A DNA stretch of 64,000 bases, taken from NCBI GenBank assembly GCA_905147135.1, contig LR990058.1, positions 12,127,349-12,191,348 of the forward strand, read 5' to 3'. The notes under the pieces are model-generated. The model saw only the letters and a list, made by a program, of their open reading frames with translations. It did no database searches and was not told where the DNA came from. Position numbers and translations under genes: made by a program. This DNA is from Blastobasis lacticolella (lineage: Eukaryota; Arthropoda; Insecta; Lepidoptera; Blastobasidae). Positions 11,631 through 23,302 of the stretch are shown here, one piece after another (positions within the stretch are counted from its first letter, which is position 1; each line of letters begins with the position of its first letter).

Positions 11631-14179
11631 TCATAAAACCTGATCTGTCACGTATGCTACCCGAAAGAAGGATACTAAATATTATTTTATCAAAATCATG
11701 TTCCATGCCATCTCTAATAAATATCTTTAAAGTAATATCTACACATTAAAGTTACAAAGAAAATAATTTAAGGATTTAAAATCCAAATTACAATGCTCAA
11801 TGAAGTCATCCCACTTCTAAAGTATTTCATTCCAAACAGCCTTAAACGTTCAAAATAGCGAATTCATAAATGCTCGTTATAAATTTATTCTCAAGGTGTG
11901 AAAACACATCAACTCCTAATAGCCTACTTGTTTTAATACAAATAATGGCCTACAACTTTATTAATTTACTTAAAGGCAACTAACAATCGCGCTCATACTA
12001 ATACTGACAAGCACTCATACACGCACAAGATACTCACTAACATAATCTACACTATAGACCAAACGCGCACGCTCTGTCTTTCTCACGTACATACTGTTTA
12101 ACGACGAAGGAATCTATGAAATTAATTTCTCGCCCCTAAAACCGTTCGGACTAGAAAATCTTTGGTACATCTAACGCACTCACTCTCGCTCTTCTCTCTC
12201 TCTCTATCTCCCTCAAATCTATTCCTTTATTACAATGATTTATTCGGTAATTGTTTCAATCCTTTTCAATTAATAGAGTATAATAACTGTAGATAGTACA
12301 AAACAGAAGCCGTCTACTGCGTTACTTTTAGATAATTTAGTAAAGATCAATCTAAGATTGAAGTACGTATAAGCGATTATTAATAACCGTATTAAATGTG
12401 ACGCGGCTAATATTTCATAAAAGATACTTAAGAAAAACCATTTTTAAAACTTATGATGTTTCGCTCTGAGGATCGAACCCGGGACCGTCGGTTGACTCCG
12501 CGGTAAGTCGAACGTTCGCTAGACTAGCAACTTTAACTTATTGAACGCGCGGCGAAATATACTACCACTATTAGATCGTCGTATTTCATAAAATTCTCCG
12601 AAACCAAAACTCTTCAGGAATTCCGTATTATTTTACAGATTTAATTATTATTTAGTGGATATGTACCGATATAAGAATATATTAGTCCACGCCTAAATTC
12701 CTACAATACTTGATGAGTTGATTTTTGCTTATTTAAAAGATAACCTAAGCGAACTACTTTTGGGCCTTCCCCTTTCTTTTTCCCAATAGTCGAAGCCTAA
12801 GCATTTCCTTGTGCAAATAAATTCCCCGTTTACTGTGTAAGTGTGATGTAAGTGTCCCATACATAAGTCCTATGCATAACTAGAATACAGACTAGCTAAA
12901 CCTAACTTTCAGCACTGGAATAGCGACCGTGATCGCTCAACCATGTACTAAGGTGTATTCCCTATCGTCTCCTGGGCCAGTCAGTGGTGGGTCTGACCAG
13001 TGTAGCCAGAAGTTGTACCTATTCCTAAGAATATCCGACATGATACTGCCTGGGGACATGCCGAATACATTGTGTGACAAGACCTCGGAACCTCGGCACT
13101 ACGGGGCTTACTGTTGGGAAGCGAAGGCGAAGGCCTTGCAACCTTGCGTGGAAACACTTGACGAATCCCAGATCCTTTCGTAGTGCCTAAATTCCAAGTC
13201 AGACGATCTATGAATGTCACACAAAAATTCCAGAGAAAGATACTAGGCAATTACTTAATTCCAATCGGAACAAAAGGTTAATAATGGAATATTATGTAAC
13301 ATCCAGCCATTTGCTGTCCGAATCAAACGGCCTAAGGTCTTCAACCTTAGTAGGACCTGAAAGCATAAGCAAGGGCGGTGTGCAATGCCTTGCCAAGGGG
13401 TCCCTGAAACAAAAACAACAATTAGTATTTTTCATCACTGTTCTAGAACACTAACATACCTGGTTTTGTACTTCACTGAATCTAACTCAAAGACCCGTTA
13501 TAAAATAACCCCGATTGTTCTTCTTTCTCGTCTTCTACTGCCCCAAAGCTATAGCTTGAGTGGAAAATCCCCAAATATATCGAGTAGAAGCCCGGACGTC
13601 CGCCTTCGTCGACTGTTGAACAGAAAAAAGCCCCCATCGAACCTTCCACTCCCTTATATATCGATTCCAAAAATCTGTCGATCTTTCGAGAACAAAAACA
13701 ACACAGCGATCACGCCACCTTCTAGGGTTCCTTCAGCGAAACATGAAAACCCCTCAATCAACAAGTCTTACTCGCGACGTACCTATTTGATAACCAGACA
13801 TTTCTTTAATCGGTACCTATTGAATGACATCGAAATGAGATGCATTTACTGTCCTAAAATATGTTTAAATACAGCATAAACTACTCGTCTTTTAAATTAT
13901 GGATAGTGAAAGACAGCTACGGAACCCGACGGTTCGTGTCGACTCGACCTTGTCTATCAATCCACCCCACCTTAGGAGGTAGGCCTCATGCTTACTTTTT
14001 TCTTTCTCTAAGCTTTGTGGCCACAAATTATATTCATACAGCCATACACATTGACATGATTTCTTTTGATTTCAACAACCCTATAAATATTTAAACCTAT
14101 AAGTATTAAAACAAAGATAATTTTAAAACACTCAAATAATAGATAAACACATTTCAAACATGAGAGAACTGTATAACAG

Positions 14180-14780
14180 TTACCATACTCCGCACATAGA
14201 TGACGTTGTTAACGTGATATTGAGCGACCTCGTCAAATCGTATCTATCGAAATCTACAGATGGCGTTAGTTGCGGAACAGATATGAAAGATTCGCCCTAT
14301 GGACACCAACTAACAAAATAATTACGAATCTCTCGCAACTCGTCAGTGATCGATCAGTTTTGAACAAAGCCGTTTAATTATAACTTGATCCTATAATCTA
14401 TTTAAAAAAAAGGTATCATCTCCCAAATTCGAAGTTCGTAATTGTGGAATATTTTTCGCGTGAAATAATTTGGCCTAGGGGCAAACTGTTACATGACGCT
14501 GCTAACGTAATATTGTGAAACTTCGTCATAAATTCTACAGGTGGCGTTGGTTTCAATTTAGAAAGATTCGCTCTCGATGGACTCCAATAAACAAAATATT
14601 TACGAATAATATCATTTCGAAACTCTAGCAGCACTGGCGATCAGTTTTGAACGAAGCCATTTCATTTTAACTTAAACCTATAATCTATTTAAAAAAAGGT
14701 ATCGACTCCCGAACTCGAAGTACATATTTGTGGGATATTTTTCGCGTGAAATATTTTGGCCTAAGGGTCAGACTGTTACA
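14180..14780 (-). repeat. Two 290-bp tandem repeats at the U3 start of the LTR
   Basis: Both units carry the series 'gatcagttttgaac', 'cctataatctattt', 'atttttcgcgtgaaat', 'ttggccta' and end near 'ctgttaca'. The LTR terminus is therefore present twice, which could mean repeated promoter or integrase-recognition sequence. Right-LTR match 22702-23302. Confidence 0.75.
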
Positions 14781-14790
14781 ATCGCCCCTG
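14781..14790 (-). promoter_or_regulatory. Polypurine-tract-like sequence of the LTR element
   Basis: On the minus strand the interior ends CAGGGGCGAT directly before the LTR TGTAAC, a short purine run in the place where plus-strand priming occurs. Confidence 0.5.
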
Positions 14791-17587
14791 AATTTTTATG
14801 AACATTAAAAGCGAATAAAAATTCGAATAGACTATCTAAGTACTATTTATCTTAATATTTTCTAAAGTAACCAAAATGTTTCAAGGTATAATTTTAATCA
14901 ATTGTTTATCCGAGTTTTCAATCAACCGTTTATTTGTCTATATATTTTTATAAAGATTTAACTATGTTTGATTTAGTTTATTTTATACCAAATTAAGCAA
15001 TATTTTATACTAAAATACTAATTTTTAAGTCACTTAATGCCCTAGTAGTAAGCTGTGTAGTCTAAAGCTTTAGTTATTTTGAATGAACATGAATCTACAC
15101 TTAAATGTGTTACACAAATGTGTTAAGTTAGACGAACTGCAATTCAGATAACGTTTAAACAGACACGTCGCGGTTGAGTTGACTGGTAGATAAAGCCATT
15201 CCTGCTCCAGGTCCACCACTACATTTTGCGCAAGTAGCAAAATAAAAAGAGAAAAAAAAAAACAAAACTGCATTTTTAAGATCATGGAGAGCGTGCGTTA
15301 ACTATAGAGGGCAGCACAATAGCTTACACCAGAGACACAGTGCGGATAAAAAGAAACCTTCCAGACCTGTCTAGATTTACATCTGTAAACTTATTAAAAT
15401 TTATTATAATGAAGTTTTATTACCTATATGTACAAAATGTTTATACCTAATAATGTTAAAAATGATAAAATATGGATTTCAGTCGAACAACAATAAACGG
15501 CAGCATAGCCTAATTACATAGAGGTCAAAGGCTCTTCAATTCTGTCTAAGAAGTTCAGGAACATACAATATTTCGAATGTTCAGATAATGGTACCTAAAG
15601 TATTGTTTAATAAGTACCTATTTAAATTAGCTTTAAAGACACATTCGAATCGCACACAAAACTGCAATCCACCCGTAAATCATGAATGTAAGTAGTATTC
15701 TTCACCGCTTTATGCTTTGTTCACCGATTACTGACGATTCTATGTCTTGCGACTTTCGTTAGTTTCAATATTTTGGGTAAACTAGGGGACAAGAAAAAGA
15801 CTACAACGCGCGAACTAGCTGCAAAAGTGATTAGAGGTTTCACCTTACTCATTACTTAAACAAAATTAAATCACAGAGAATATTTTGTAATTTGTGACAG
15901 ACAGCGAGCAAAGTAAAGACTAGCCAACGCGACGAAAAGTAAATAAAATACGTGAAATACCTATTATGCGCGTGCACCTAAAATTCGTTTAAGTGGTGAG
16001 TTTTATACTACAAACTTTGGTATTTCTACAAACATGTGACCACACATAACATTAAACATATTTGTGCATTAACCAATTATTTCTAAATGCTTTTAAATTA
16101 TGCAGATTTTCTGTGTTTATAATATGTTTCGATTTTCACGTAACCATGATATAAGAGACTATTCGTTGGAAATTAATAGAATTTTACACCTAGTTACCAG
16201 TTAGTTTTATGTACCTAGTTTTCTTTGATGTGTTGGAACATCCTTATAATAACCAGTAGCGCCATCTCTCGTATACGTTAAGTAACTCCGGCCCCCATAC
16301 AATCACTATACCTATACGTAAAAATTTCCGTTGATGGTATTTCTTTATTTATGTTTGGATTACATTGTTACTCTCACCTAACAGACAAAAGGAAAATGGG
16401 CCAATAATGGAAATAAAGTGTTCACCGCTACTTCCATACATACTTAGTACACAACAAAATAACTATCAACGCAACGCAGTAACTATCAAACCACGCAACG
16501 GACCCAAACGCGGTCCCCAGCAACAGACAGTGCGCCTCAAGAGGAAAGTCTATAAAGTAGGACGATATATTACGATGTACAAAGGTATATTACGATCGCT
16601 AGGATTCCTATTAATTGAGAACTGATTATACGAATGATTTTTTGAACTATCCAGAAATACTCGGAACTTACAGGCGCAAGGATCAGTATAATACCTAAAA
16701 AGCATATATGCTTAAGACAAACCTCCTACCTAAATATAAGGAACGAATGAATTGCTAACCCTATAAATGCCGTCGGTCACCTTAGGAATTTTAAGACGTT
16801 AATGACAACTTTTGGCGTCACAATATTACGTGTTTTTCAAATACCTAAGTAATTAAAAGTCAACTTGTATATAGTTAAATTAGTACCAACTTCATTCCAT
16901 CACAATCATACATGTACACATTCTCTAATGATAAGTAAGGCGAGTGAATCCTGTAAACGTTTACGATTGACCGTCTCTAATATGAGCTATTTTCGTTACC
17001 CTTTAAAAGCATGTACAACCTAGTTCCTGTAATTGAGATCGATCAAGTAAATAATTGGTAAATTTTGATGACATTTTCGTTGTACTAGGTTTAATTAAGC
17101 TAAAAACTAACTTTACTCGGTCACCTGTCAAGGAAAATTATTTCACATGGTTGCGATCTACGGCTTCTCTAAACCAAATAACTATGATGGCCACTCATAG
17201 CAATTTACACGAAAAACCGTTTCACACGTTTTCCCTCCAAAACAATTCAACTGTTATTGGACCTAAAAACGACAATTGAGCAACATCCTAAACGACTTAT
17301 TGATTTGTCCGAAATGCTGTAAATTTATTATCATTACTCTGACAGAAATACAAAATAATGTCAATATAGAAGATTTACAAATATTTTGGTCATAATTTTA
17401 GAAATAACCTGTTTAATACTTCCACTCTCTCCATTTCACGAACAACAAATTGTGCTCTCTTGAAGAAAGCCACTAACCTCGTGTAAATTACAAGTTTTCG
17501 ATGGTATGAAACTCGTCACAGTTGACGTTGATGTTTGTGATGATGATGACAAAACAGATGATGATGATATAGCAATGGTAATATCCT

Positions 17588-17600
17588 GGTCACGGCACCA
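17588..17600 (-). promoter_or_regulatory. Primer-binding-site-like sequence of the LTR element
   Basis: On the minus strand, three bases inside the LTR boundary, reads TGGTGCCGTGACC. TGG complements a tRNA 3' CCA end, as expected for reverse-transcription priming. The tRNA was not identified. Confidence 0.6.
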
Positions 17601-17603
17601 AAT

Positions 17604-20600
17604 TGTAACGTTCGCCCTCTCAGCAAAACAGACTCACTCATACTTTCACGCACACGCTCATTCACACTGAAACCTAAGCTCTAAAACTACCATTTCTAAA
17701 CCGTAAGACTATAGAATCTATTAACGACGTTTTAAACTAAATAAGGCCATTTGTGATCGTCTATGGAACTCTACATTGTGACGTTAGTAACCCAGATGCT
17801 TTTAGAGTGGAGAAGTATAAACAGGTATGAAATTATATAATTAAATAAATACAAGAGATAATTAGACTAGAGATTAAGTTGTCAAGAAAGTTGTATCTAA
17901 AGTTAGGAATCAGATTCATATATTATGTATAAAGGGAACAAACAGATATTATGTCTAAGGGAAAATAAACAGATATTAGGGGAAATAAACAGATATTATG
18001 TCTAAGGGTTAATAAACAGATATTATGTCCAAGGGAAAATAAACAGATATTATGTCCAAGGGAAAATAAACAGATATTATGTCCAAGGGAAACAAACAGA
18101 TATTATGTCTAAGGGGAAAATAAACAGATATTATGCCCGAGGGGAAAATAAACAGGTATTATGTCCAAGGGAAACAAACAGATAATATGTTCAAGGGAAA
18201 CAAACAGATATTATGTCCAAGGGAAACAAACAGATATTGTGTCTAAGGGAAACAAACAGGGCCCCCCTCATTAGAGGAGGGGTAAGCTGCTCCAAAGCCA
18301 GATAACTGACTCCAGCATGAACTTCGCTACTCGTAGCCCATGCTTCACTCCGCAGCTTACTATATGAGTCAACCAGTGACATCCTCATCCTACCCTGATA
18401 TTTTATTTAAGAGAGGGCACAAGATTCTAGGTCTTTGTCAAGTCAATTAGTATATCATAATATATAATGTAAGAGGGCACAACAACAACATCCAATGCCT
18501 GTGGATCATATCCAGATAATAATTGTAGGTGTGATTAATTTAATAAAGCATGTAGCTTACTCCAGGTCTCTCCACATCTTCTTGTTGTAGATACGTATAT
18601 CATGTACCAGAGCTTACTCATGAGCATAATAACAAGTCTTAGGATACACCACAGGTTGAGTCAATCGCGTATGCAGGGTCCAATAGACTCGGCGATGTAG
18701 ATTTGGATACCCCATAAGCATACAAAGGCGGACTACAACAGTGTTCCTTCGACAACAATAAAGGGCCCGAATTCAGCAGCACAGATATAGTATAGGTAGA
18801 ATAGTATAGAATCGGCAGTTAGCCCTGGAGAGAGTGCTCCATACACAAATGCAGATTATGCATAATAAAGTCTTCAGGTTGTAATATTATCTTCAAAATC
18901 CAGTGATGGATAAGTTCCAGAGAACCATGGTGTTGTTCCAAATGGCTAAAGCCACAATATTTTAGTAATAATTAAAGGGAAAGAGATAGAGTCCCATAGG
19001 TCAGTCCGTAAGGTAGTGCAGGTATATTTTAGGCTACCACCGCTCCGGAAATGGAACCTACATGTGAGGAACGAAGCGGCCAGCTTCTCACACAGCCAAA
19101 CATCTCACGGGTACTAAACTCAATCCTTGAAATAATATGACAATAACGGGCGAACAGGATCATGATTTCAATTGGTAGTCCCAAATGTATTTGATGTATC
19201 ACATCAAGTTCTTCATATAAATCTCCCAAGTAAGTAAGTTGTACAAATGATAGATATCTTCAGTATCGATAAATAGCTCAAGGCTAATTTAAATTAGTTA
19301 TAAAAATAATTAATATTGTAATAAACAACTGGTAATTGAGGCCTGTAACTTCAGGTACTCTCAATTAAATATTTCAAATGCTGGACTCCAGTTGGTATAG
19401 AAAAGTAGCTCCAAAGTTTATTTCTAGTTATAGAATATTATTGATGTTGCAACTGTATCAGGGATCTGTATACTGTTGAACCATCTAGTTATGAAAGTCA
19501 ATAACAATGAACTTTATTCATTGATCCTAAGCAATCCCAACGTACAGATTTGGTCGTATTAAAGTTGTCCCATCGGCACACCACTAAGTACTAGAAAAGT
19601 CTTGCAAAGACCATGGGATTCAGAAAGACTAACTGCTATCTCGTTATATTGGAAGCGAGCTTCCTCAACATCAAAACAACAAACAAACATTAACATCGCT
19701 GTTTTCGCTATGTGCAATAAATTTGGATTGACAGACTGCTATCCGGACATCTTAAGACCGAAGTCCCTCAATATCACGATAACAACGGTACACCCAAAAG
19801 CTTGTCTATGCGGACTCCAGCTTTGCCAATACATTTTAGAACCTTTTCGCAACATGCATTAGGTTTAGACTGGTCAGCTGCTATCCAGATGTCTCAAGAC
19901 CGCAATCTATTAACATCGCGATAACACCAACTCGCCCAAAAATTGACTTGCGCGGACTAAGCTCTAAGATGATTTAGAAGAGAAAAGACTGATTTTAGGA
20001 CGTTTTCGCAACATACCTTAGATTCAGATAGGTTAGCTGCTATAATGATATCTCAAGACCGTAATCTCTCCACATCACCATAACACCAACTCACCCATAA
20101 ATGGATTGCGCGGACTAAGCCCTAAAATACTGATGTTCCAACAGGACCCCAATCATAAAACCTGATCTGTCACGTATGCTACCCGAAAGAAGGATACTAA
20201 ATATTATTTTATCAAAATCATGTTCCATGCCATCTCTAATAAATATCTTTAAAGTAATATCTACACATTAAAGTTACAAAGAAAATAATTTAAGGATTTA
20301 AAATCCAAATTACAATGCTCAATGAAGTCATCCCACTTCTAAAGTATTTCATTCCAAACAGCCTTAAACGTTCAAAATAGCGAATTCATAAATGCTCGTT
20401 ATAAATTTATTCTCAAGGTGTGAAAACACATCAACTCCTAATAGCCTACTTGTTTTAATACAAATAATGGCCTACAACTTTATTAATTTACTTAAAGGCA
20501 ACTAACAATCGCGCTCATACTAATACTGACAAGCACTCATACACGCACAAGATACTCACTAACATAATCTACACTATAGACCAAACGCGCACGCTCTGTC

Positions 20601-23302
20601 TTTCTCACGTACATACTGTTTAACGACGAAGGAATCTATGAAATTAATTTCTCGCCCCTAAAACCGTTCGGACTAGAAAATCTTTGGTACATCTAACGCA
20701 CTCACTCTCGCTCTTCTCTCTCTCTCTATCTCCCTCAAATCTATTCCTTTATTACAATGATTTATTCGGTAATTGTTTCAATCCTTTTCAATTAATAGAG
20801 TATAATAACTGTAGATAGTACAAAACAGAAGCCGTCTACTGCGTTACTTTTAGATAATTTAGTAAAGATCAATCTAAGATTGAAGTACGTATAAGCGATT
20901 ATTAATAACCGTATTAAATGTGACGCGGCTAATATTTCATAAAAGATACTTAAGAAAAACCATTTTTAAAACTTATGATGTTTCGCTCTGAGGATCGAAC
21001 CCGGGACCGTCGGTTGACTCCGCGGTAAGTCGAACGTTCGCTAGACTAGCAACTTTAACTTATTGAACGCGCGGCGAAATATACTACCACTATTAGATCG
21101 TCGTATTTCATAAAATTCTCCGAAACCAAAACTCTTCAGGAATTCCGTATTATTTTACAGATTTAATTATTATTTAGTGGATATGTACCGATATAAGAAT
21201 ATATTAGTCCACGCCTAAATTCCTACAATACTTGATGAGTTGATTTTTGCTTATTTAAAAGATAACCTAAGCGAACTACTTTTGGGCCTTCCCCTTTCTT
21301 TTTCCCAATAGTCGAAGCCTAAGCATTTCCTTGTGCAAATAAATTCCCCGTTTACTGTGTAAGTGTGATGTAAGTGTCCCATACATAAGTCCTATGCATA
21401 ACTAGAATACAGACTAGCTAAACCTAACTTTCAGCACTGGAATAGCGACCGTGATCGCTCAACCATGTACTAAGGTGTATTCCCTATCGTCTCCTGGGCC
21501 AGTCAGTGGTGGGTCTGACCAGTGTAGCCAGAAGTTGTACCTATTCCTAAGAATATCCGACATGATACTGCCTGGGGACATGCCGAATACATTGTGTGAC
21601 AAGACCTCGGAACCTCGGCACTACGGGGCTTACTGTTGGGAAGCGAAGGCGAAGGCCTTGCAACCTTGCGTGGAAACACTTGACGAATCCCAGATCCTTT
21701 CGTAGTGCCTAAATTCCAAGTCAGACGATCTATGAATGTCACACAAAAATTCCAGAGAAAGATACTAGGCAATTACTTAATTCCAATCGGAACAAAAGGT
21801 TAATAATGGAATATTATGTAACATCCAGCCATTTGCTGTCCGAATCAAACGGCCTAAGGTCTTCAACCTTAGTAGGACCTGAAAGCATAAGCAAGGGCGG
21901 TGTGCAATGCCTTGCCAAGGGGTCCCTGAAACAAAAACAACAATTAGTATTTTTCATCACTGTTCTAGAACACTAACATACCTGGTTTTGTACTTCACTG
22001 AATCTAACTCAAAGACCCGTTATAAAATAACCCCGATTGTTCTTCTTTCTCGTCTTCTACTGCCCCAAAGCTATAGCTTGAGTGGAAAATCCCCAAATAT
22101 ATCGAGTAGAAGCCCGGACGTCCGCCTTCGTCGACTGTTGAACAGAAAAAAGCCCCCATCGAACCTTCCACTCCCTTATATATCGATTCCAAAAATCTGT
22201 CGATCTTTCGAGAACAAAAACAACACAGCGATCACGCCACCTTCTAGGGTTCCTTCAGCGAAACATGAAAACCCCTCAATCAACAAGTCTTACTCGCGAC
22301 GTACCTATTTGATAACCAGACATTTCTTTAATCGGTACCTATTGAATGACATCGAAATGAGATGCATTTACTGTCCTAAAATATGTTTAAATACAGCATA
22401 AACTACTCGTCTTTTAAATTATGGATAGTGAAAGACAGCTACGGAACCCGACGGTTCGTGTCGACTCGACCTTGTCTATCAATCCACCCCACCTTAGGAG
22501 GTAGGCCTCATGCTTACTTTTTTCTTTCTCTAAGCTTTGTGGCCACAAATTATATTCATACAGCCATACACATTGACATGATTTCTTTTGATTTCAACAA
22601 CCCTATAAATATTTAAACCTATAAGTATTAAAACAAAGATAATTTTAAAACACTCAAATAATAGATAAACACATTTCAAACATGAGAGAACTGTATAACA
22701 GTTACCATACTCCGCACATAGATGACGTTGTTAACGTGATATTGAGCGACCTCGTCAAATCGTATCTATCGAAATCTACAGATGGCGTTAGTTGCGGAAC
22801 AGATATGAAAGATTCGCCCTATGGACACCAACTAACAAAATAATTACGAATCTCTCGCAACTCGTCAGTGATCGATCAGTTTTGAACAAAGCCGTTTAAT
22901 TATAACTTGATCCTATAATCTATTTAAAAAAAAGGTATCATCTCCCAAATTCGAAGTTCGTAATTGTGGAATATTTTTCGCGTGAAATAATTTGGCCTAG
23001 GGGCAAACTGTTACATGACGCTGCTAACGTAATATTGTGAAACTTCGTCATAAATTCTACAGGTGGCGTTGGTTTCAATTTAGAAAGATTCGCTCTCGAT
23101 GGACTCCAATAAACAAAATATTTACGAATAATATCATTTCGAAACTCTAGCAGCACTGGCGATCAGTTTTGAACGAAGCCATTTCATTTTAACTTAAACC
23201 TATAATCTATTTAAAAAAAGGTATCGACTCCCGAACTCGAAGTACATATTTGTGGGATATTTTTCGCGTGAAATATTTTGGCCTAAGGGTCAGACTGTTA
23301 CA
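17604..23302 (-). repeat. Long terminal repeat, right copy (5699 bp; 5' LTR in element orientation)
   Basis: Same length and sub-repeat layout as the left copy. This copy directly follows the coding sequence of gene II exon 9 on the minus strand, so its first 96 bases supply 31 codons and the TAG stop of the chimeric reading frame. Confidence 0.88.
17932..18262. repeat. 27-bp minisatellite inside the right LTR
   Basis: Same array and unit number as 9410-9740, with the same unit variants, as expected for LTRs copied from one template. Confidence 0.85.

Larger units (their letters stand above)
9082..14780 (-). repeat. Long terminal repeat, left copy (5699 bp; 3' LTR in element orientation)
   Basis: Direct repeat of 17604-23302 at an offset of 8522. 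It contains a 27-bp minisatellite (9410-9740), a roughly 150-bp tandem array (11200-11630), a tRNA-like SINE scrap with reversed B box near 12470, and two 290-bp tandem repeats at the U3 start (14180-14780). Far longer than ordinary LTRs (0.2-2 kb). No coding content recognised. Confidence 0.88.
14781..17603 (-). other. Internal region of the LARD-like element
   Basis: 2823 bp between the LTRs, AT-rich, without recognisable retroviral domains on either strand. One short sense-strand reading frame at 15070-15285 starts with a hydrophobic, signal-peptide-like stretch; it is 71 codons and may be chance. Confidence 0.75.
9082..23302 (-). mobile_element. 14.2-kb LTR retrotransposon derivative with giant LTRs (LARD-like, non-autonomous)
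   Basis: Two 5699-bp direct repeats (9082-14780 and 17604-23302) bracket 2823 bp. Ends are TGTAAC...GTTACA, the TG...CA signature of LTRs. The host sequence CCAC is duplicated at 9078-9081 and 23303-23306, and unit 2 carries the unoccupied site around 55.69 kb with a single CCAC. Priming signals on the minus strand (PBS-like 17588-17600, purine tract 14781-14790) set the orientation, which is the same as the interrupted gene. No gag, protease, RT, RNase H or integrase was recognised in either LTR or the interior, so mobilisation must have used enzymes from elsewhere. The one LTR difference noticed is A at 10627 against G at the matching right-LTR base, so insertion is recent. The 4-bp TSD fits a Ty3-type integrase best (inference). 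Confidence 0.88.

Noticed and set aside
13385..13879. 164-codon open frame in the LTR (repeated at 21907-22401)
   Set aside because: It lies antisense to the element, shows no recognisable domain, and duplicates only because the LTR does.
9082..23302. Simple tandem duplication of a 5.7-kb host segment
   Set aside because: The TG..CA ends, 4-bp TSD, PBS-like and purine tract, and the empty site in unit 2 fit one LTR insertion, not a host duplication.
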